DNA of 64,000 nt from Terrimesophilobacter bigeumensis (GTDB lineage: Bacteria > Actinomycetota > Actinomycetes > Actinomycetales > Microbacteriaceae). Location: assembly GCF_039537265.1 (NCBI RefSeq), contig NZ_BAABAE010000001.1:1-64000 (forward strand). The letters run 5' to 3'. Position 1 is the stretch's first letter. Each line of letters begins with the position of its first letter. Under the pieces are notes generated by a model. It was not told the origin of the DNA. It worked only from the letters and a program-made list of their open reading frames with translations, and ran no database searches. The translations under genes and the position numbers were made by a program. Below are positions 44,762-55,505 of the stretch, in pieces.

Positions 44762-44779
44762 TATGAAAAAGTTTTCATA
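44762..44779. promoter_or_regulatory. Perfect palindrome in the IIA/SorC divergent promoter (operator candidate)
   Basis: TATGAAAA-AG-TTTTCATA is an 18-bp perfect palindrome 28 nt upstream of the IIA start and 128 nt upstream of the sorC-type gene. The surrounding 44755-44800 is AT-rich, as promoters here tend to be. SorC/DeoR-type regulators bind such sites. Confidence 0.65.
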
Positions 44780-44906
44780 AAAAGATATGCATTTCAGACG
44801 TGTCTACCAGTCGTCGAAGAGCGTTGTCAAGAATGACGCGGATTCCGGATGTATCCGCGGTCTAAAGTGGGCAACGTCACCTCGACGGACGTGAGAGGAG
44901 GCCCCC

Positions 44907-45887
44907 GTGGGTCGCAGGGCGAGTGCGCACGAAGACTCCATGCTCAGACTGGTCGCGCACCTCTACTACATCCGGGAACTGAACCTCAAGGAGATCAGCG
45001 AGATCACCTCGCTGTCCCCCGCCACGATCTCCCGGATGAACCGCCTCGCCCGCGAGCGCAAGGTCGTGACGATCAGTGTGGCCGCCGCAGAATCGGACTT
45101 CGACGACCTCGCGATCCGACTGAGCTCGCAGCTCGGAACATCCTTCGTCATCACCCCCGGCCATCGTGTCGACTCGGTCAAGCAATCGCGCATCTGCGGC
45201 GCCGCCGCGGCGCCCTACATCGTCGAGAGGCTGCCCTCCGACGGGCTCGTGGGCGTCTCGGCGGGACACACCATCAACGGCATGCTCGCCTCCATGCGCA
45301 AGACGCCAAGGCCCCGCCTCGGCATCCTTCCGCTCATGGGCGGCTGGAACGCCGCCTACTCGCACCTCGACGCCAACACGCTCGTGCGGGGCATGGCGGA
45401 ACGGTTCCAGGCCACGAGCTACCCGTTGCACGCCCCCGCACTGTGCGACTCACTGGAGTCGCGCACGACGATCCTGACCAACGACACCGTGCGTGAGACC
45501 ACCGAGCGATGGGATCACCTGGATGCCGCCGTCTACGGGATCGGCGCACCGGGGATGCTGCAGACCTCGGCCTACGCCTGGACCGGGAGCAACGACGCCC
45601 TCATCGCCGAGGAGTTCGCCGAACTCGGAGTTGTGGGCAACATCCTGGGCCACCTCTACAACGTGCACGGCGACATCATCCAGCACGAATGGACCGAGCG
45701 ACTCATCACCGTGAGCCTTCCACAACTCAAGAGGATCAAGACCTCCATCGCCCTGCTGTGCGGGGAGGACAAGGTTTCGGCACTGGTCGGCCTCGCACGG
45801 ACCGGGCTCAGCTCGCTCATCGTCACCGATGACCTCACGGCCCTCAGCGTGTTGGATTACCTGGCGAAGGAGGCCGGCGAGGCGTGA
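44907..45887 (+). CDS. SorC-family sugar-binding transcriptional regulator
   Basis: The 326-residue protein has an N-terminal helix-turn-helix (LNLKEISEITSLSPATISRMNRLARERKV, residues about 25-53) and a C-terminal sugar-phosphate-binding domain (SAGHTINGML, GILPLMGGW, GNILGHLYNVHGDII). Members sense a phosphorylated sugar and control adjacent catabolic operons. GTG 44907 follows GAGAGGAGG. It diverges from the PTS operon and is its probable regulator. Confidence 0.93.
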   Translation: MGRRASAHEDSMLRLVAHLYYIRELNLKEISEITSLSPATISRMNRLARERKVVTISVAAAESDFDDLAIRLSSQLGTSFVITPGHRVDSVKQSRICGAAAAPYIVERLPSDGLVGVSAGHTINGMLASMRKTPRPRLGILPLMGGWNAAYSHLDANTLVRGMAERFQATSYPLHAPALCDSLESRTTILTNDTVRETTERWDHLDAAVYGIGAPGMLQTSAYAWTGSNDALIAEEFAELGVVGNILGHLYNVHGDIIQHEWTERLITVSLPQLKRIKTSIALLCGEDKVSALVGLARTGLSSLIVTDDLTALSVLDYLAKEAGEA

Positions 45888-45925
45888 GCCGGATCCAGCC
45901 GGGCCGGACCTGACCGCTACCGGGG

Positions 45926-46603
45926 CTACTCGCTCCGGATCGACAACACGCTCTCGGAGCCGAGTGCGAAGTCTCCCGGCCGGTCTCCCACCGCGTCGAT
46001 GAGGATCCGCGATTCCGCGGACAACCGGTCCTCGGCGGGGAACCAGGTACGGTCCGGCGACACGAGGATGACGAGCCCGTCGATGTCGCCGACCGGGGCG
46101 AACCGGTCCCGTGGCTCGAGGCCGTAGGGCTCGACGCCCGCCTCGGCGGCGAGCATGCCGGCCGTCGCCAGGACATCCGGAACCGCCACCCCGACCTCGC
46201 TGACGCACAGCAGGTCGCCGCTGCCGAAGTCTCCGTCGACGGCGTTGCCGAGGTCGCGCCGGATGATGAACTCGAGCACCGAGCCGTTCGGTCCGGCGAA
46301 GTAGAACGAGCGGGCATTCCAGCCCGCGTCGTACTCGAACTCGTCCTCCCCGCCCCTGGACATGACCTCCGCGCGCTGCGACACCCACCGTTTGGCCGCG
46401 TCGAACTTGTTCGACGGGATCGTGAACGCGAGGTGGTGCACTCCGCGGGTCTCCGGATTGTGTCGCAGGGTCAGTGTCGTGGCACCCACCTGCACGACCG
46501 CGGCACCGGGTTCGCGGGTGACGGGAAGGCCGAGCACCGTCGCGTAGAAGTCCGCCGCCTCGACGGAATCCTCCACATCGACCACGACTCCTGAGATCCT
46601 CAT
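45926..46603 (-). CDS. Two-module VOC-family protein (dioxygenase/glyoxalase-like)
   Basis: The 225-residue protein begins MRISGVVVDVEDSVEAADFYATVLGL, with HHLAFTIP and FYFAGPNGSVLEFI completing one VOC module; a second, weaker module follows (CVSEVGVAVPD). It resembles extradiol dioxygenase-type folds but metal ligands are not all evident. The start at ATG 46603 is used; a longer reading is radA antisense. Confidence 0.82.
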   Translation of the reverse strand: MRISGVVVDVEDSVEAADFYATVLGLPVTREPGAAVVQVGATTLTLRHNPETRGVHHLAFTIPSNKFDAAKRWVSQRAEVMSRGGEDEFEYDAGWNARSFYFAGPNGSVLEFIIRRDLGNAVDGDFGSGDLLCVSEVGVAVPDVLATAGMLAAEAGVEPYGLEPRDRFAPVGDIDGLVILVSPDRTWFPAEDRLSAESRILIDAVGDRPGDFALGSESVLSIRSE

Positions 46604-46678
46604 GCGCCCAGTCAACCCGACGTCGCGGTCGCGGTCAAAGGCCTGATCCATGACGGTGGCCGGCCGTAGGCTGTCATC

Positions 46679-48022
46679 ATGGCCCGCCCGACGACCGACT
46701 ATCGCTGCACCGAGTGCGGCTGGACCTCCGTCAAATGGGTCGGTCGCTGCGGCGAGTGCCAGGCGTGGGGCACGATCGTCGACACGGCCGAGGCGACCGG
46801 GATCATCCGCTCGATCAAGCCGGTTCGGGTCGCCGACGAGCGCGCCGCCCGTCCCATCACCGAGATCGGCGCTGCGGATGTCGCCCACTGGCCGAGCGGC
46901 ATCGGCGAGTTCGACCGCGTGCTCGGCGGCGGCATCGTGCCGGGGGCGACGATCCTGCTGAGCGGTGAGCCGGGGGTCGGCAAGTCGACGCTCCTGCTCG
47001 AGGTCGCGAGCCGCGCCGCCCGCACCGGTCAGCGCGTGCTCTACATCACGGCGGAGGAGTCGGCCAGCCAGGTGCGGCTGCGCGCGCAGCGCACCGGCGC
47101 CCTCGACGACGACCTCTACCTCGCCGCCGAGACCGATCTCGCCACGGTGCTCGGCCAGATCGACCAGGTCAGGCCGCAACTGCTCATCGTCGACTCGGTG
47201 CAGACCGTCTCGAGCTCGCTGAGCGAAGGGCTCGCGGGGGGCCCATCGCAGGTGCGGGAGGTGGCGGCGACGCTCATCCGGGTGTCGAAGGACCGCAACC
47301 TGCCCGTGCTGCTCGTCGGGCACGTCACGAAGGACGGCTCGATCGCCGGCCCCCGCCTGCTCGAACATCTCGTGGATGTCGTCTGCCACTTCGAGGGCGA
47401 CCGCCAGACCGCGCTGCGATTCATCCGCGCGCAGAAGAACCGGTTCGGACCGACCGACGAGGTCGGCTGCTTCGAGATGACCGGGGACGGCATCGCCGAG
47501 GTCACCGACCCGAGCGGGCTGTTCCTCAGCCGCAGCAAGCAGGCCGTGAGCGGGACCTGCGTCATGGTCGCAGTCGAGGGGCGGCGGTCGCTGCCAGTCG
47601 AGGTGCAGGCACTCATCGGGTCGACCCCCTCCCCGCAGCCGCGGCGGGTCGTCAACGGCGTCGACTCCTCGCGCGTGGCCATGCTGCTCGCAGTGCTCGA
47701 CCGGCGCGCAGGTCTCAAGCTCGGCGACAGGGATGTCTACGTGTCGACGGTGGGCGGCATCAAGGTGACCGAGCCGGGCGCCGACCTCGCGATCGCCCTC
47801 GCCCTGGCGAGCGCCGGCCGCGAGCAGGCTCTGCCGCGCACGCTCGCCGCAGTGGGCGAGATCAGCCTGGCCGGGGAGATCCGGCCGGTGTCGAATGCGA
47901 AGCAGCGGATCGCCGAGGCGAAGCGACTCGGCTTCGACACGGTGCTGGATGCGGGGGCCGGCCAGCTGCAGGACGCCATCGCGGCCGCGTTCCCCGCGAC
48001 CGGCGGCGTTGCACCCTTCTAG
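46679..48022 (+). CDS. radA: DNA repair protein RadA (Sms)
   Basis: At 447 residues it has the complete RadA layout: N-terminal zinc finger with Cys10, Cys13, Cys24 and Cys27, Walker A SGEPGVGKST, the RadA-specific RAQKNRFGPTDEVG, and a C-terminal Lon-like domain. It is a helicase that acts on recombination intermediates. A TAGGCT box lies 6 nt before ATG 46679, again a leaderless arrangement. A stem-loop follows the gene. Confidence 0.96.
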   Translation: MARPTTDYRCTECGWTSVKWVGRCGECQAWGTIVDTAEATGIIRSIKPVRVADERAARPITEIGAADVAHWPSGIGEFDRVLGGGIVPGATILLSGEPGVGKSTLLLEVASRAARTGQRVLYITAEESASQVRLRAQRTGALDDDLYLAAETDLATVLGQIDQVRPQLLIVDSVQTVSSSLSEGLAGGPSQVREVAATLIRVSKDRNLPVLLVGHVTKDGSIAGPRLLEHLVDVVCHFEGDRQTALRFIRAQKNRFGPTDEVGCFEMTGDGIAEVTDPSGLFLSRSKQAVSGTCVMVAVEGRRSLPVEVQALIGSTPSPQPRRVVNGVDSSRVAMLLAVLDRRAGLKLGDRDVYVSTVGGIKVTEPGADLAIALALASAGREQALPRTLAAVGEISLAGEIRPVSNAKQRIAEAKRLGFDTVLDAGAGQLQDAIAAAFPATGGVAPF

Positions 48023-48030
48023 TCATTGCG

Positions 48031-48048
48031 CCGCTCCCAGAGGAGCGG
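48031..48048. terminator. Stem-loop between convergent radA and hypothetical gene
   Basis: CCGCTCC-CAGA-GGAGCGG forms a 7-bp perfect stem in the 28-nt gap between two convergent stops, so it can serve both transcripts. No U-tract is present. Confidence 0.55.
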
Positions 48049-48050
48049 TA

Positions 48051-48644
48051 CTAGTTCAGGATGAACTGCACATCGTTCGACTTGAGGTCGCCGAGGTTGA
48101 TGTTGAGGTGGTAGCTGGCACCACCAGCCGGAACCATCGGGCGATCCGTGTCGCACGTCGTCGGCGACGACCGGGTGCGGTCCCAGGCGATCGGATTCGT
48201 CGATTGCGGCACGTTCGGCTCCAGGATGACCGGGGCGTCCACGGCATCCGACTGGCAGTCCTTCGAATTCCAGTAGAGCTCGTCGCCGCTCGTGATGAGG
48301 TACTCCTGCTGGGTGGTGCCCGCGTTGATCGTGCACGATGTCGCACCCGTGTTCGTCACGGTGAGGTGGATCATCGGGTTCTCGCCCGCGGCATAGGTCG
48401 ACTTGTCGGTGACCGCCTCCAGTTCGACGACGCCCGCGGCGCACGCGGCATCCGGATCGGTCGGGGCCTCCGATTGGGAGTTCGTCTCCTTGACGTTCGG
48501 GGTCTTGGGCGTCTCGCCGCGCGGCTGGATGAAGAGGAGGATGATAATGACGATCACGGCGAGCAGGAGAAGTCCGACGACGAGGCGCCGTCGCCAGTAC
48601 ACGTTGCTCGGCTGGGGGCCGACGGGATTGCGGAACGTCGACAT
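48051..48644 (-). CDS. Hypothetical membrane-anchored extracytoplasmic protein
   Basis: A 197-residue protein with one membrane span near residues 20-42 (RLVVGLLLLAVIVIIILLFI) and an extracytoplasmic domain with four cysteines that may pair (CAAG, SCTIN, DCQSD, TCDTD). The domain looks like an Ig-like beta sandwich (NPMIHLTVTNTGATSC), as in DUF4232-type proteins. The function is unknown. Confidence 0.82.
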   Translation of the reverse strand: MSTFRNPVGPQPSNVYWRRRLVVGLLLLAVIVIIILLFIQPRGETPKTPNVKETNSQSEAPTDPDAACAAGVVELEAVTDKSTYAAGENPMIHLTVTNTGATSCTINAGTTQQEYLITSGDELYWNSKDCQSDAVDAPVILEPNVPQSTNPIAWDRTRSSPTTCDTDRPMVPAGGASYHLNINLGDLKSNDVQFILN

Positions 48645-48698
48645 GACCTAAGGGTAGACGGCGTGCCGCCGGAACCGGCGGTCGGGGACGGCGTGCCG

Positions 48699-49202
48699 CT
48701 AGTTAAGGTACTTGATCATGCGCGTGTTGCCGAGGGTGTTGGGCTTCACGCGCGCGAGGTCCAGGAACTCGGCGACGCCCTCATCCGGAGACCGCACGAG
48801 CTCGGAGTAGACCTCCGGGTCGATCTCGCCATCCTCCATCTGCTCGAAGCCGTTCCTCTCGAAGAAGTCGACCTCGAAGGTGAGGCAGAACAACCGGCTG
48901 AGGCCGAGCGAGCGCGCATCCGCCTCGAGCTGTGCGAGGAGCGCGTGGCCGACCCCCTTGTGCAGCCACTCGGATGCCACGGCGAGCGTGCGCACCTCGG
49001 CGAGGTCCTCCCACATGACGTGCAGCGCACCGCATCCGATCGGGTTGCCCTCGCCGTCCTCGGCGACCCGGAACTCCTGGATCGCCTCGAAGAAGACGAC
49101 CGTCTCCTTGCCGAGCAGGATGCGCCGCTGCACGAGCGGTTCGACGAGTTCGCGGATGAACCACACGTCGCTCGTGCGGGCGGGGCGCACCGGGAAGGTC
49201 AT
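48699..49202 (-). CDS. Amino-acid N-acetyltransferase (GNAT, short ArgA type)
   Basis: The 167-residue GNAT protein has RTLAVASEWLHKGVGHALL (acetyl-CoA motif A) and FFERNGFEQM (motif B). It matches the short actinobacterial N-acetylglutamate synthase that starts arginine synthesis, but other amino-acid substrates are possible. ATG 49202. No arg genes are adjacent. Confidence 0.85.
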   Translation of the reverse strand: MTFPVRPARTSDVWFIRELVEPLVQRRILLGKETVVFFEAIQEFRVAEDGEGNPIGCGALHVMWEDLAEVRTLAVASEWLHKGVGHALLAQLEADARSLGLSRLFCLTFEVDFFERNGFEQMEDGEIDPEVYSELVRSPDEGVAEFLDLARVKPNTLGNTRMIKYLN

Positions 49203-49245
49203 GGATCGATCCTATGGCCGGTCACGGGAGCGACGAAGATGCCGC

Positions 49246-50079
49246 CTATGAGACATCCCACAACAGGCGGTAGTACCGGATGCGCTCCGCCGCGTCGGCA
49301 TCGCCGGCTTCGACGCCGTACGCCGCGTAGACCGCCGACTCGTACCCCGGACCGTAGTTCCACACGGTGCTCCACGCCGCGACGGCGAGGTCGGCCCAGC
49401 GGTCGGCGACGCCGAGTATACCGAGATCGACGTGGCCGGTGAAACGGCCGCTGTCGTCGATGAGCGTGTTCGGGGCGCAGGCGTCGCCGTGGCAGACGAC
49501 GAGGTCGAGGGGCGGCATCCGGTTCAGCGTCTCGCGCACGTTCTCGATCGAGAGGCCGCGGTGTTCGGGCATCCAGTCGGTGGGCGTCGTGTTGCCGGGC
49601 CTCGTGTCGCCGGGCCCCGGGCCAGCTGCGACCCGCTCTTCGAAGCGTGCCACGCGCTCCTCCACCGACCAGGTGAACGGGCACGCGGCGACCGGCAGAG
49701 TGTCATGCAGCATCCTCAGCCCACGCCCGAGCTCCTCCGCCGCGCGCTGCGGATCCGCGAGCCACCGTGGGGACACGGCCGACCCCCCAGCGATCGCAGC
49801 GGTGACGAGCCATTGGTCGTCGCCAGCCCTGCCGACCTCGAGCACCTCGGGCACCGTCACGAACGGGCCTGCCCAGACGAGTCGCTCAGCTTCAGCGGCG
49901 AAGTCGATCTCCGGGTGACCACCGGCAAACCACTTCACATACCGATCGTCGCCGAGCCGGAAAGTGAGCCCACCCAGCTCGTTGCGCCAGACGGGAGTAA
50001 CAGCATCGCCCGCCGCGAGCCGCTCGACGACCGGTGGGATCGCCACCGGGCCGTCGGGCGCCGCGGCAAGCGGATGCAT
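49246..50079 (-). CDS. Aminoglycoside 3'-phosphotransferase-like kinase
   Basis: The 277-residue protein has the APH catalytic loop LVVCHGDACAPNTLID and the magnesium motif GHVDLGILGVADRWADLA, as in APH(3') enzymes, with N-terminal strands for ATP binding (YVKWFAGG). It may phosphorylate an aminoglycoside or be a housekeeping small-molecule kinase. There are no mobile elements around it and codon use looks like its neighbours, so it appears to be a resident gene. Confidence 0.87.
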   Translation of the reverse strand: MHPLAAAPDGPVAIPPVVERLAAGDAVTPVWRNELGGLTFRLGDDRYVKWFAGGHPEIDFAAEAERLVWAGPFVTVPEVLEVGRAGDDQWLVTAAIAGGSAVSPRWLADPQRAAEELGRGLRMLHDTLPVAACPFTWSVEERVARFEERVAAGPGPGDTRPGNTTPTDWMPEHRGLSIENVRETLNRMPPLDLVVCHGDACAPNTLIDDSGRFTGHVDLGILGVADRWADLAVAAWSTVWNYGPGYESAVYAAYGVEAGDADAAERIRYYRLLWDVS

Positions 50080-50094
50080 ATTGCGACGTGCGCG

Positions 50095-52584
<2,490 letters not shown>

Positions 52585-52621
52585 CTCACATCTCCTCGGG
52601 CACCGCGCAGGTGTGGGTGCC

Positions 52622-52640
52622 GTTACAAAGAGAGTAACGA
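52622..52640. promoter_or_regulatory. Inverted repeat upstream of clpC (operator candidate)
   Basis: CGTTAC-AAAGAGA-GTAACG is a perfect 6-bp inverted repeat, 38-56 nt before the clpC start, overlapping a possible -10 (TACTCT on the minus strand). A sequence partly like a ClgR site (TTCGC-N5-GCG) lies at 52667-52679. Either could control heat or stress expression. Confidence 0.4.
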
Positions 52641-52695
52641 GGGGAGGCTGCGGATACTGCCCCTGTTCGCCATCGGCGTTATGCCCGCTTCCCCC

Positions 52696-52763
52696 TCCGT
52701 TGACTCGGGTCATTCTGCGGCCTGCGGTGGAGTCCGACCCGCAGAATGACCCGAGTCAACGGA
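52696..52763. repeat. 25-bp perfect inverted repeat
   Basis: The arm at 52696-52720 (starting TCCGTTGACTCGGGTCATTC and ending TGCGG) is perfectly inverted at 52739-52763, with an 18-nt spacer. It lies between clpC and the lipoprotein gene transcribed toward clpC. Such long-armed units are not terminators of normal type. Confidence 0.85.
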
Positions 52764-52805
52764 TGTGTGGGCGAGTGGGGAGGCGGGGAGGCGCGCGCTG
52801 CCCGG

Positions 52806-53861
52806 TTACGGGGTGGCGAAGGCCAGGCAGATGCCGGCGGCCGCGTCGGCGGGGAGCGGGATTCCGGCATCCGCGAGGTCGGCGACGAGCTTGTGGTCGG
52901 ATGCGGTCGGCGGGTTCACGTCCGCGCAGTCGCCGACGTGGAAGTTGGCGTCGCTGAAGGAGTCGTCACCGTAGCCCTGAACGGCGACCTGGAAGGCCGG
53001 CAGCCCGGTGGCGAGCGCCCCGCGCGCCATGCTGAGCGTGAGTTGCCAGGTCGCGTCGGCATCCACCTCGGTGCCCGGCGCGTTCGCGACCAGGGCGAAC
53101 CGCGGCGGGAACGAGCGCCGGCTGTCGGACAGCACCGTATAGAACCCCGGCGGCGTCTCCTGTACCGAGTCGTCGAGCAGGTTGGTGACGGCCGCCATGG
53201 CCGCCATGAAGGTCAGGATGCTGCGCTCCGGGAGCGGGCCGAGCCAGTCGGCGTAGCCGAGGATCCCCGGCAGCCGCCACATCGTGGCGGTGCCCGCGGG
53301 TGGCACAGTCGCCGCGATGTCGTCGTAGTGTTCGGCGAGCGTCGCAACCGTCGCATCCGTCTGCGTCGACAGGATGCGCTGCAACGCTCCCGCGCGGTCT
53401 GCGCCGAGGGTCATGGTGAGGCCGGTGCCGACGACGGACTGGATCTCACCCCAATACGCGAGTTCGGCGGCATAGTCGACGGGCGTGCGCTCGAAGGAGG
53501 TCTGGCGGATACCGGCATCGCCGGCCTGCACCGAGAACTCGCGGTCGAACGGTTGCAGGTCCGGGCCGCGCAGCACGTCGTCGATCCGGGTCGCGACCTC
53601 GCCGATCGTGCTGGCCGGCACCCCGTCCCGGAGTGCGACGGTCACACTGGCCGTCCGGTAGATCGGCACGACGCTGGACTCGGCCGACTCCACGCCGTCA
53701 CGGGCGCGCAGCTCATCGGTGAGTTCCGTGAGCACCTGGTGCGCGACGATGCCCTCCTGCACCTGCCCGACGACGTCTTCCCCGTCATGCCACAGCGAGC
53801 ATCCGGAGAGCACGACGGCCAGAACGGCCGCTGTCGCCGAAGCACCGAGAAGCCTTCGCAT
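52806..53861 (-). CDS. Hypothetical lipoprotein
   Basis: A 351-residue lipoprotein with lipobox VLSGC (Cys21) and no family that I recognise. The first 120 residues (VVGQVQEGIVAHQVLTELTDELR...) resemble a two-repeat alpha/beta domain with a repeat-like ASVTVALRDGVP; the rest is mostly beta and helical with two Cys (GDC, AGIC). It is probably attached to the outer leaflet of the cell membrane. Confidence 0.82.
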   Translation of the reverse strand: MRRLLGASATAAVLAVVLSGCSLWHDGEDVVGQVQEGIVAHQVLTELTDELRARDGVESAESSVVPIYRTASVTVALRDGVPASTIGEVATRIDDVLRGPDLQPFDREFSVQAGDAGIRQTSFERTPVDYAAELAYWGEIQSVVGTGLTMTLGADRAGALQRILSTQTDATVATLAEHYDDIAATVPPAGTATMWRLPGILGYADWLGPLPERSILTFMAAMAAVTNLLDDSVQETPPGFYTVLSDSRRSFPPRFALVANAPGTEVDADATWQLTLSMARGALATGLPAFQVAVQGYGDDSFSDANFHVGDCADVNPPTASDHKLVADLADAGIPLPADAAAGICLAFATP

Positions 53862-53969
53862 CCGAACCCCCGCTCACCACGTTAGCGACTCACCGGGAAA
53901 GCTGGGAGCCTGCTGGGAGCACGAGGCCTCGATCCACGAGCGGTGAGTAGCCTATGGCCGGAGGCGATC

Positions 53970-54539
53970 ATGGACGACAGGATGCAGGAGCCCGACGCTG
54001 AAGGCGACGCCGACGCTACGCCGACGAAGCCGTTGCCCGATGCATCACGGAATCCGGCGGGACCGGATGCCCCGACTGAGCCGTACGATCCGTCGGCGCC
54101 GAACGATCGGCTCGCGCCAAACGAGGCAGCGGCCACGGGCCCCACCGAGCCGCTCTTCCCCTACGTGCCGATCGCCGGGAGCGAAGCGGATGCCAACATG
54201 GCTCCCGCATTCGCCGCGCCGCCGGCCCGATCGCGCAGGGCCGTACTGCCCTGGATCCTCGGGGCCCTCGCGCTCATACTCCTCGTCGCGCTTCTCCTGG
54301 TTCTGCTGCGCCTCGTCCCCACTGCGGCACCTTTGCCGACGAACAGCCCTTCGCCGACAATATCCGAGACCCCCGCCGCACCGACGGAGCAGCCCAGCGA
54401 CGAGCCGGCCGCCCCGTCGGAGAGTCCGTCACCCGAGCCCGAGCCTGAGCCTGAGCCGACTCTGAGCATTCCCCCCATCCCGACCCCGTCGCCGGAGCCG
54501 TCGGACTCGGCCGATCCGGAGCCGACCCCTTCGCCCTGA
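53970..54539 (+). CDS. Hypothetical single-span protein with Pro/Glu/Ser-rich extracellular tail
   Basis: The 189-residue protein has a Pro/Asp-rich cytoplasmic part, one membrane span (AVLPWILGALALILLVALLLVLL, about residues 92-114) and an extracellular low-complexity tail with EPEPEPEPT. Such tails may span the cell wall. GGAGG 5 nt before ATG 53970 favours this start over GTG 53943. Its stop abuts a truncated XRE gene. Confidence 0.72.
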   Translation: MDDRMQEPDAEGDADATPTKPLPDASRNPAGPDAPTEPYDPSAPNDRLAPNEAAATGPTEPLFPYVPIAGSEADANMAPAFAAPPARSRRAVLPWILGALALILLVALLLVLLRLVPTAAPLPTNSPSPTISETPAAPTEQPSDEPAAPSESPSPEPEPEPEPTLSIPPIPTPSPEPSDSADPEPTPSP

Positions 54540-54667
54540 CCATCGTCAACCTCTCGGTGCTCAAGAACGACCGGGCCCGCGCCATCCGGTTCTCGACGCT
54601 GCGGGCGATCTGTGACGCACTCGGATGCGAAGTCGGCGACCTGCTCGTGCTGGCGCCCGGCGACTGA
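54536..54667 (+). pseudogene. Truncated XRE/Cro-type (HTH_26) regulator
   Basis: From 54536 the frame reads LTIVNLSVLKNDRARAIRFS, then TLRAICDALGCEVGDLL to a TGA at 54665. This is the C-terminal two-thirds of a small Cro/C1-type helix-turn-helix protein, of the kind with VNLSVLKNGRARAIRF. The first helices and any start codon are missing; upstream the frame runs into the preceding gene's 3' end. A deletion has apparently fused the neighbour's end to this remnant. Confidence 0.72.
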
Positions 54668-54681
54668 ACCTCGAGGGCCAC

Positions 54682-55167
54682 TCAGCCCAACTCGCCCGCG
54701 GCGATGAGCCCGTCGAGGCGGTTGAAGTTCTCGTCCATGCCACCGTCCATGTCGGCGAGCATTCCGTCGCGGTCCTCGAGCGTCGGGAAGACGGAGAGCC
54801 CCGTCAGGCGGCTGCGGCCGGCGTCGAGGTCGGCGAACTCCAGGATCTCGAGGTTCGGATGCCCCGGGTTGCCCTCGAACTCCCACGTCTGCACGAGGCG
54901 GCTCGGCTTGGTCACTTCGTGGAATGTCCCGTGGAAGGCCCACTCCCCGTTACCGCTGCCGGAGACGACGACGTAGCTCCAGCATCCGCCGGTCCTCGCA
55001 TCCCACTCGCGCATCCGCACGTGCGTGCCGACCGGGCCGATCCACTTGCCGATGAGGTCCTCCTCGGTGTGCGCGCGGAAGACGAGAGCGGCGGGCGCCT
55101 CGAACTCGCGAGTGAAGGCGATGGTGAGTTCCCCGGGGAGGGCGGCCACGGTGCGCTTGCTGGTCAT
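54682..55167 (-). CDS. SRPBCC/AHSA1 domain protein
   Basis: A 161-residue START-like (AHSA1) protein: TREFEAPAALVFRAHTEEDLIGKWIGP, then WEFEGNPGHPNLEILEF. It would bind a hydrophobic ligand. It is the second gene after an ArsR regulator, with start next to its stop (TGA ATG), a widespread ArsR-AHSA1 pair whose physiological role is unknown. Confidence 0.9.
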   Translation of the reverse strand: MTSKRTVAALPGELTIAFTREFEAPAALVFRAHTEEDLIGKWIGPVGTHVRMREWDARTGGCWSYVVVSGSGNGEWAFHGTFHEVTKPSRLVQTWEFEGNPGHPNLEILEFADLDAGRSRLTGLSVFPTLEDRDGMLADMDGGMDENFNRLDGLIAAGELG

Positions 55168-55497
55168 TCAGGACTCCTTGAGTTCTTCGAGGACGGCATC
55201 CAGCCGCTCGTATCGCGATTCGAGGCGCAGTCGGTGCGCTTCGAGCCAATCGGCGGTGCGGATGAGGGATGCCGCCTCGAGGCGCACGGGGCGCGACTGG
55301 GCGACCCGGCTCCGCGAGACGACGCCGGCGGCCTCGAGCACTTTGATGTGCCGCGACACCGCCTGCAGCGAGATCGGGAACAGCGCGGCCAACTCGTTGA
55401 CCGTCGCATCCCCCTCGGCGAGCCGCTCGACGATCAACTGCCGAACCGGGTCGCCGAGGGCTGCGAACGTCTCGACGAGTTCGAGCTGTGCCAGCAT
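55168..55497 (-). CDS. ArsR-family regulator
   Basis: The 109-residue protein has the ArsR winged helix (FAALGDPVRQLIVERLAEGDATVNEL, then PISLQAVSRHIKVLEAAGVV). It lacks metal-sensing cysteines, as do other ArsR proteins paired with AHSA1. It probably represses its own operon through the palindrome at 55506-55529. Confidence 0.93.
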   Translation of the reverse strand: MLAQLELVETFAALGDPVRQLIVERLAEGDATVNELAALFPISLQAVSRHIKVLEAAGVVSRSRVAQSRPVRLEAASLIRTADWLEAHRLRLESRYERLDAVLEELKES

Positions 55498-55505
55498 CCT
55501 TCACC

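Noticed and set aside
35406..45887. Assignment of the PTS operon to sulfoquinovose, sorbose or AI-2 breakdown
   Set aside because: Parts resemble each pathway (aldolase plus ALDH plus exporter; sorbose-type PTS; LsrF-type aldolase), but the diagnostic enzymes of each are missing, so the substrate was left open.
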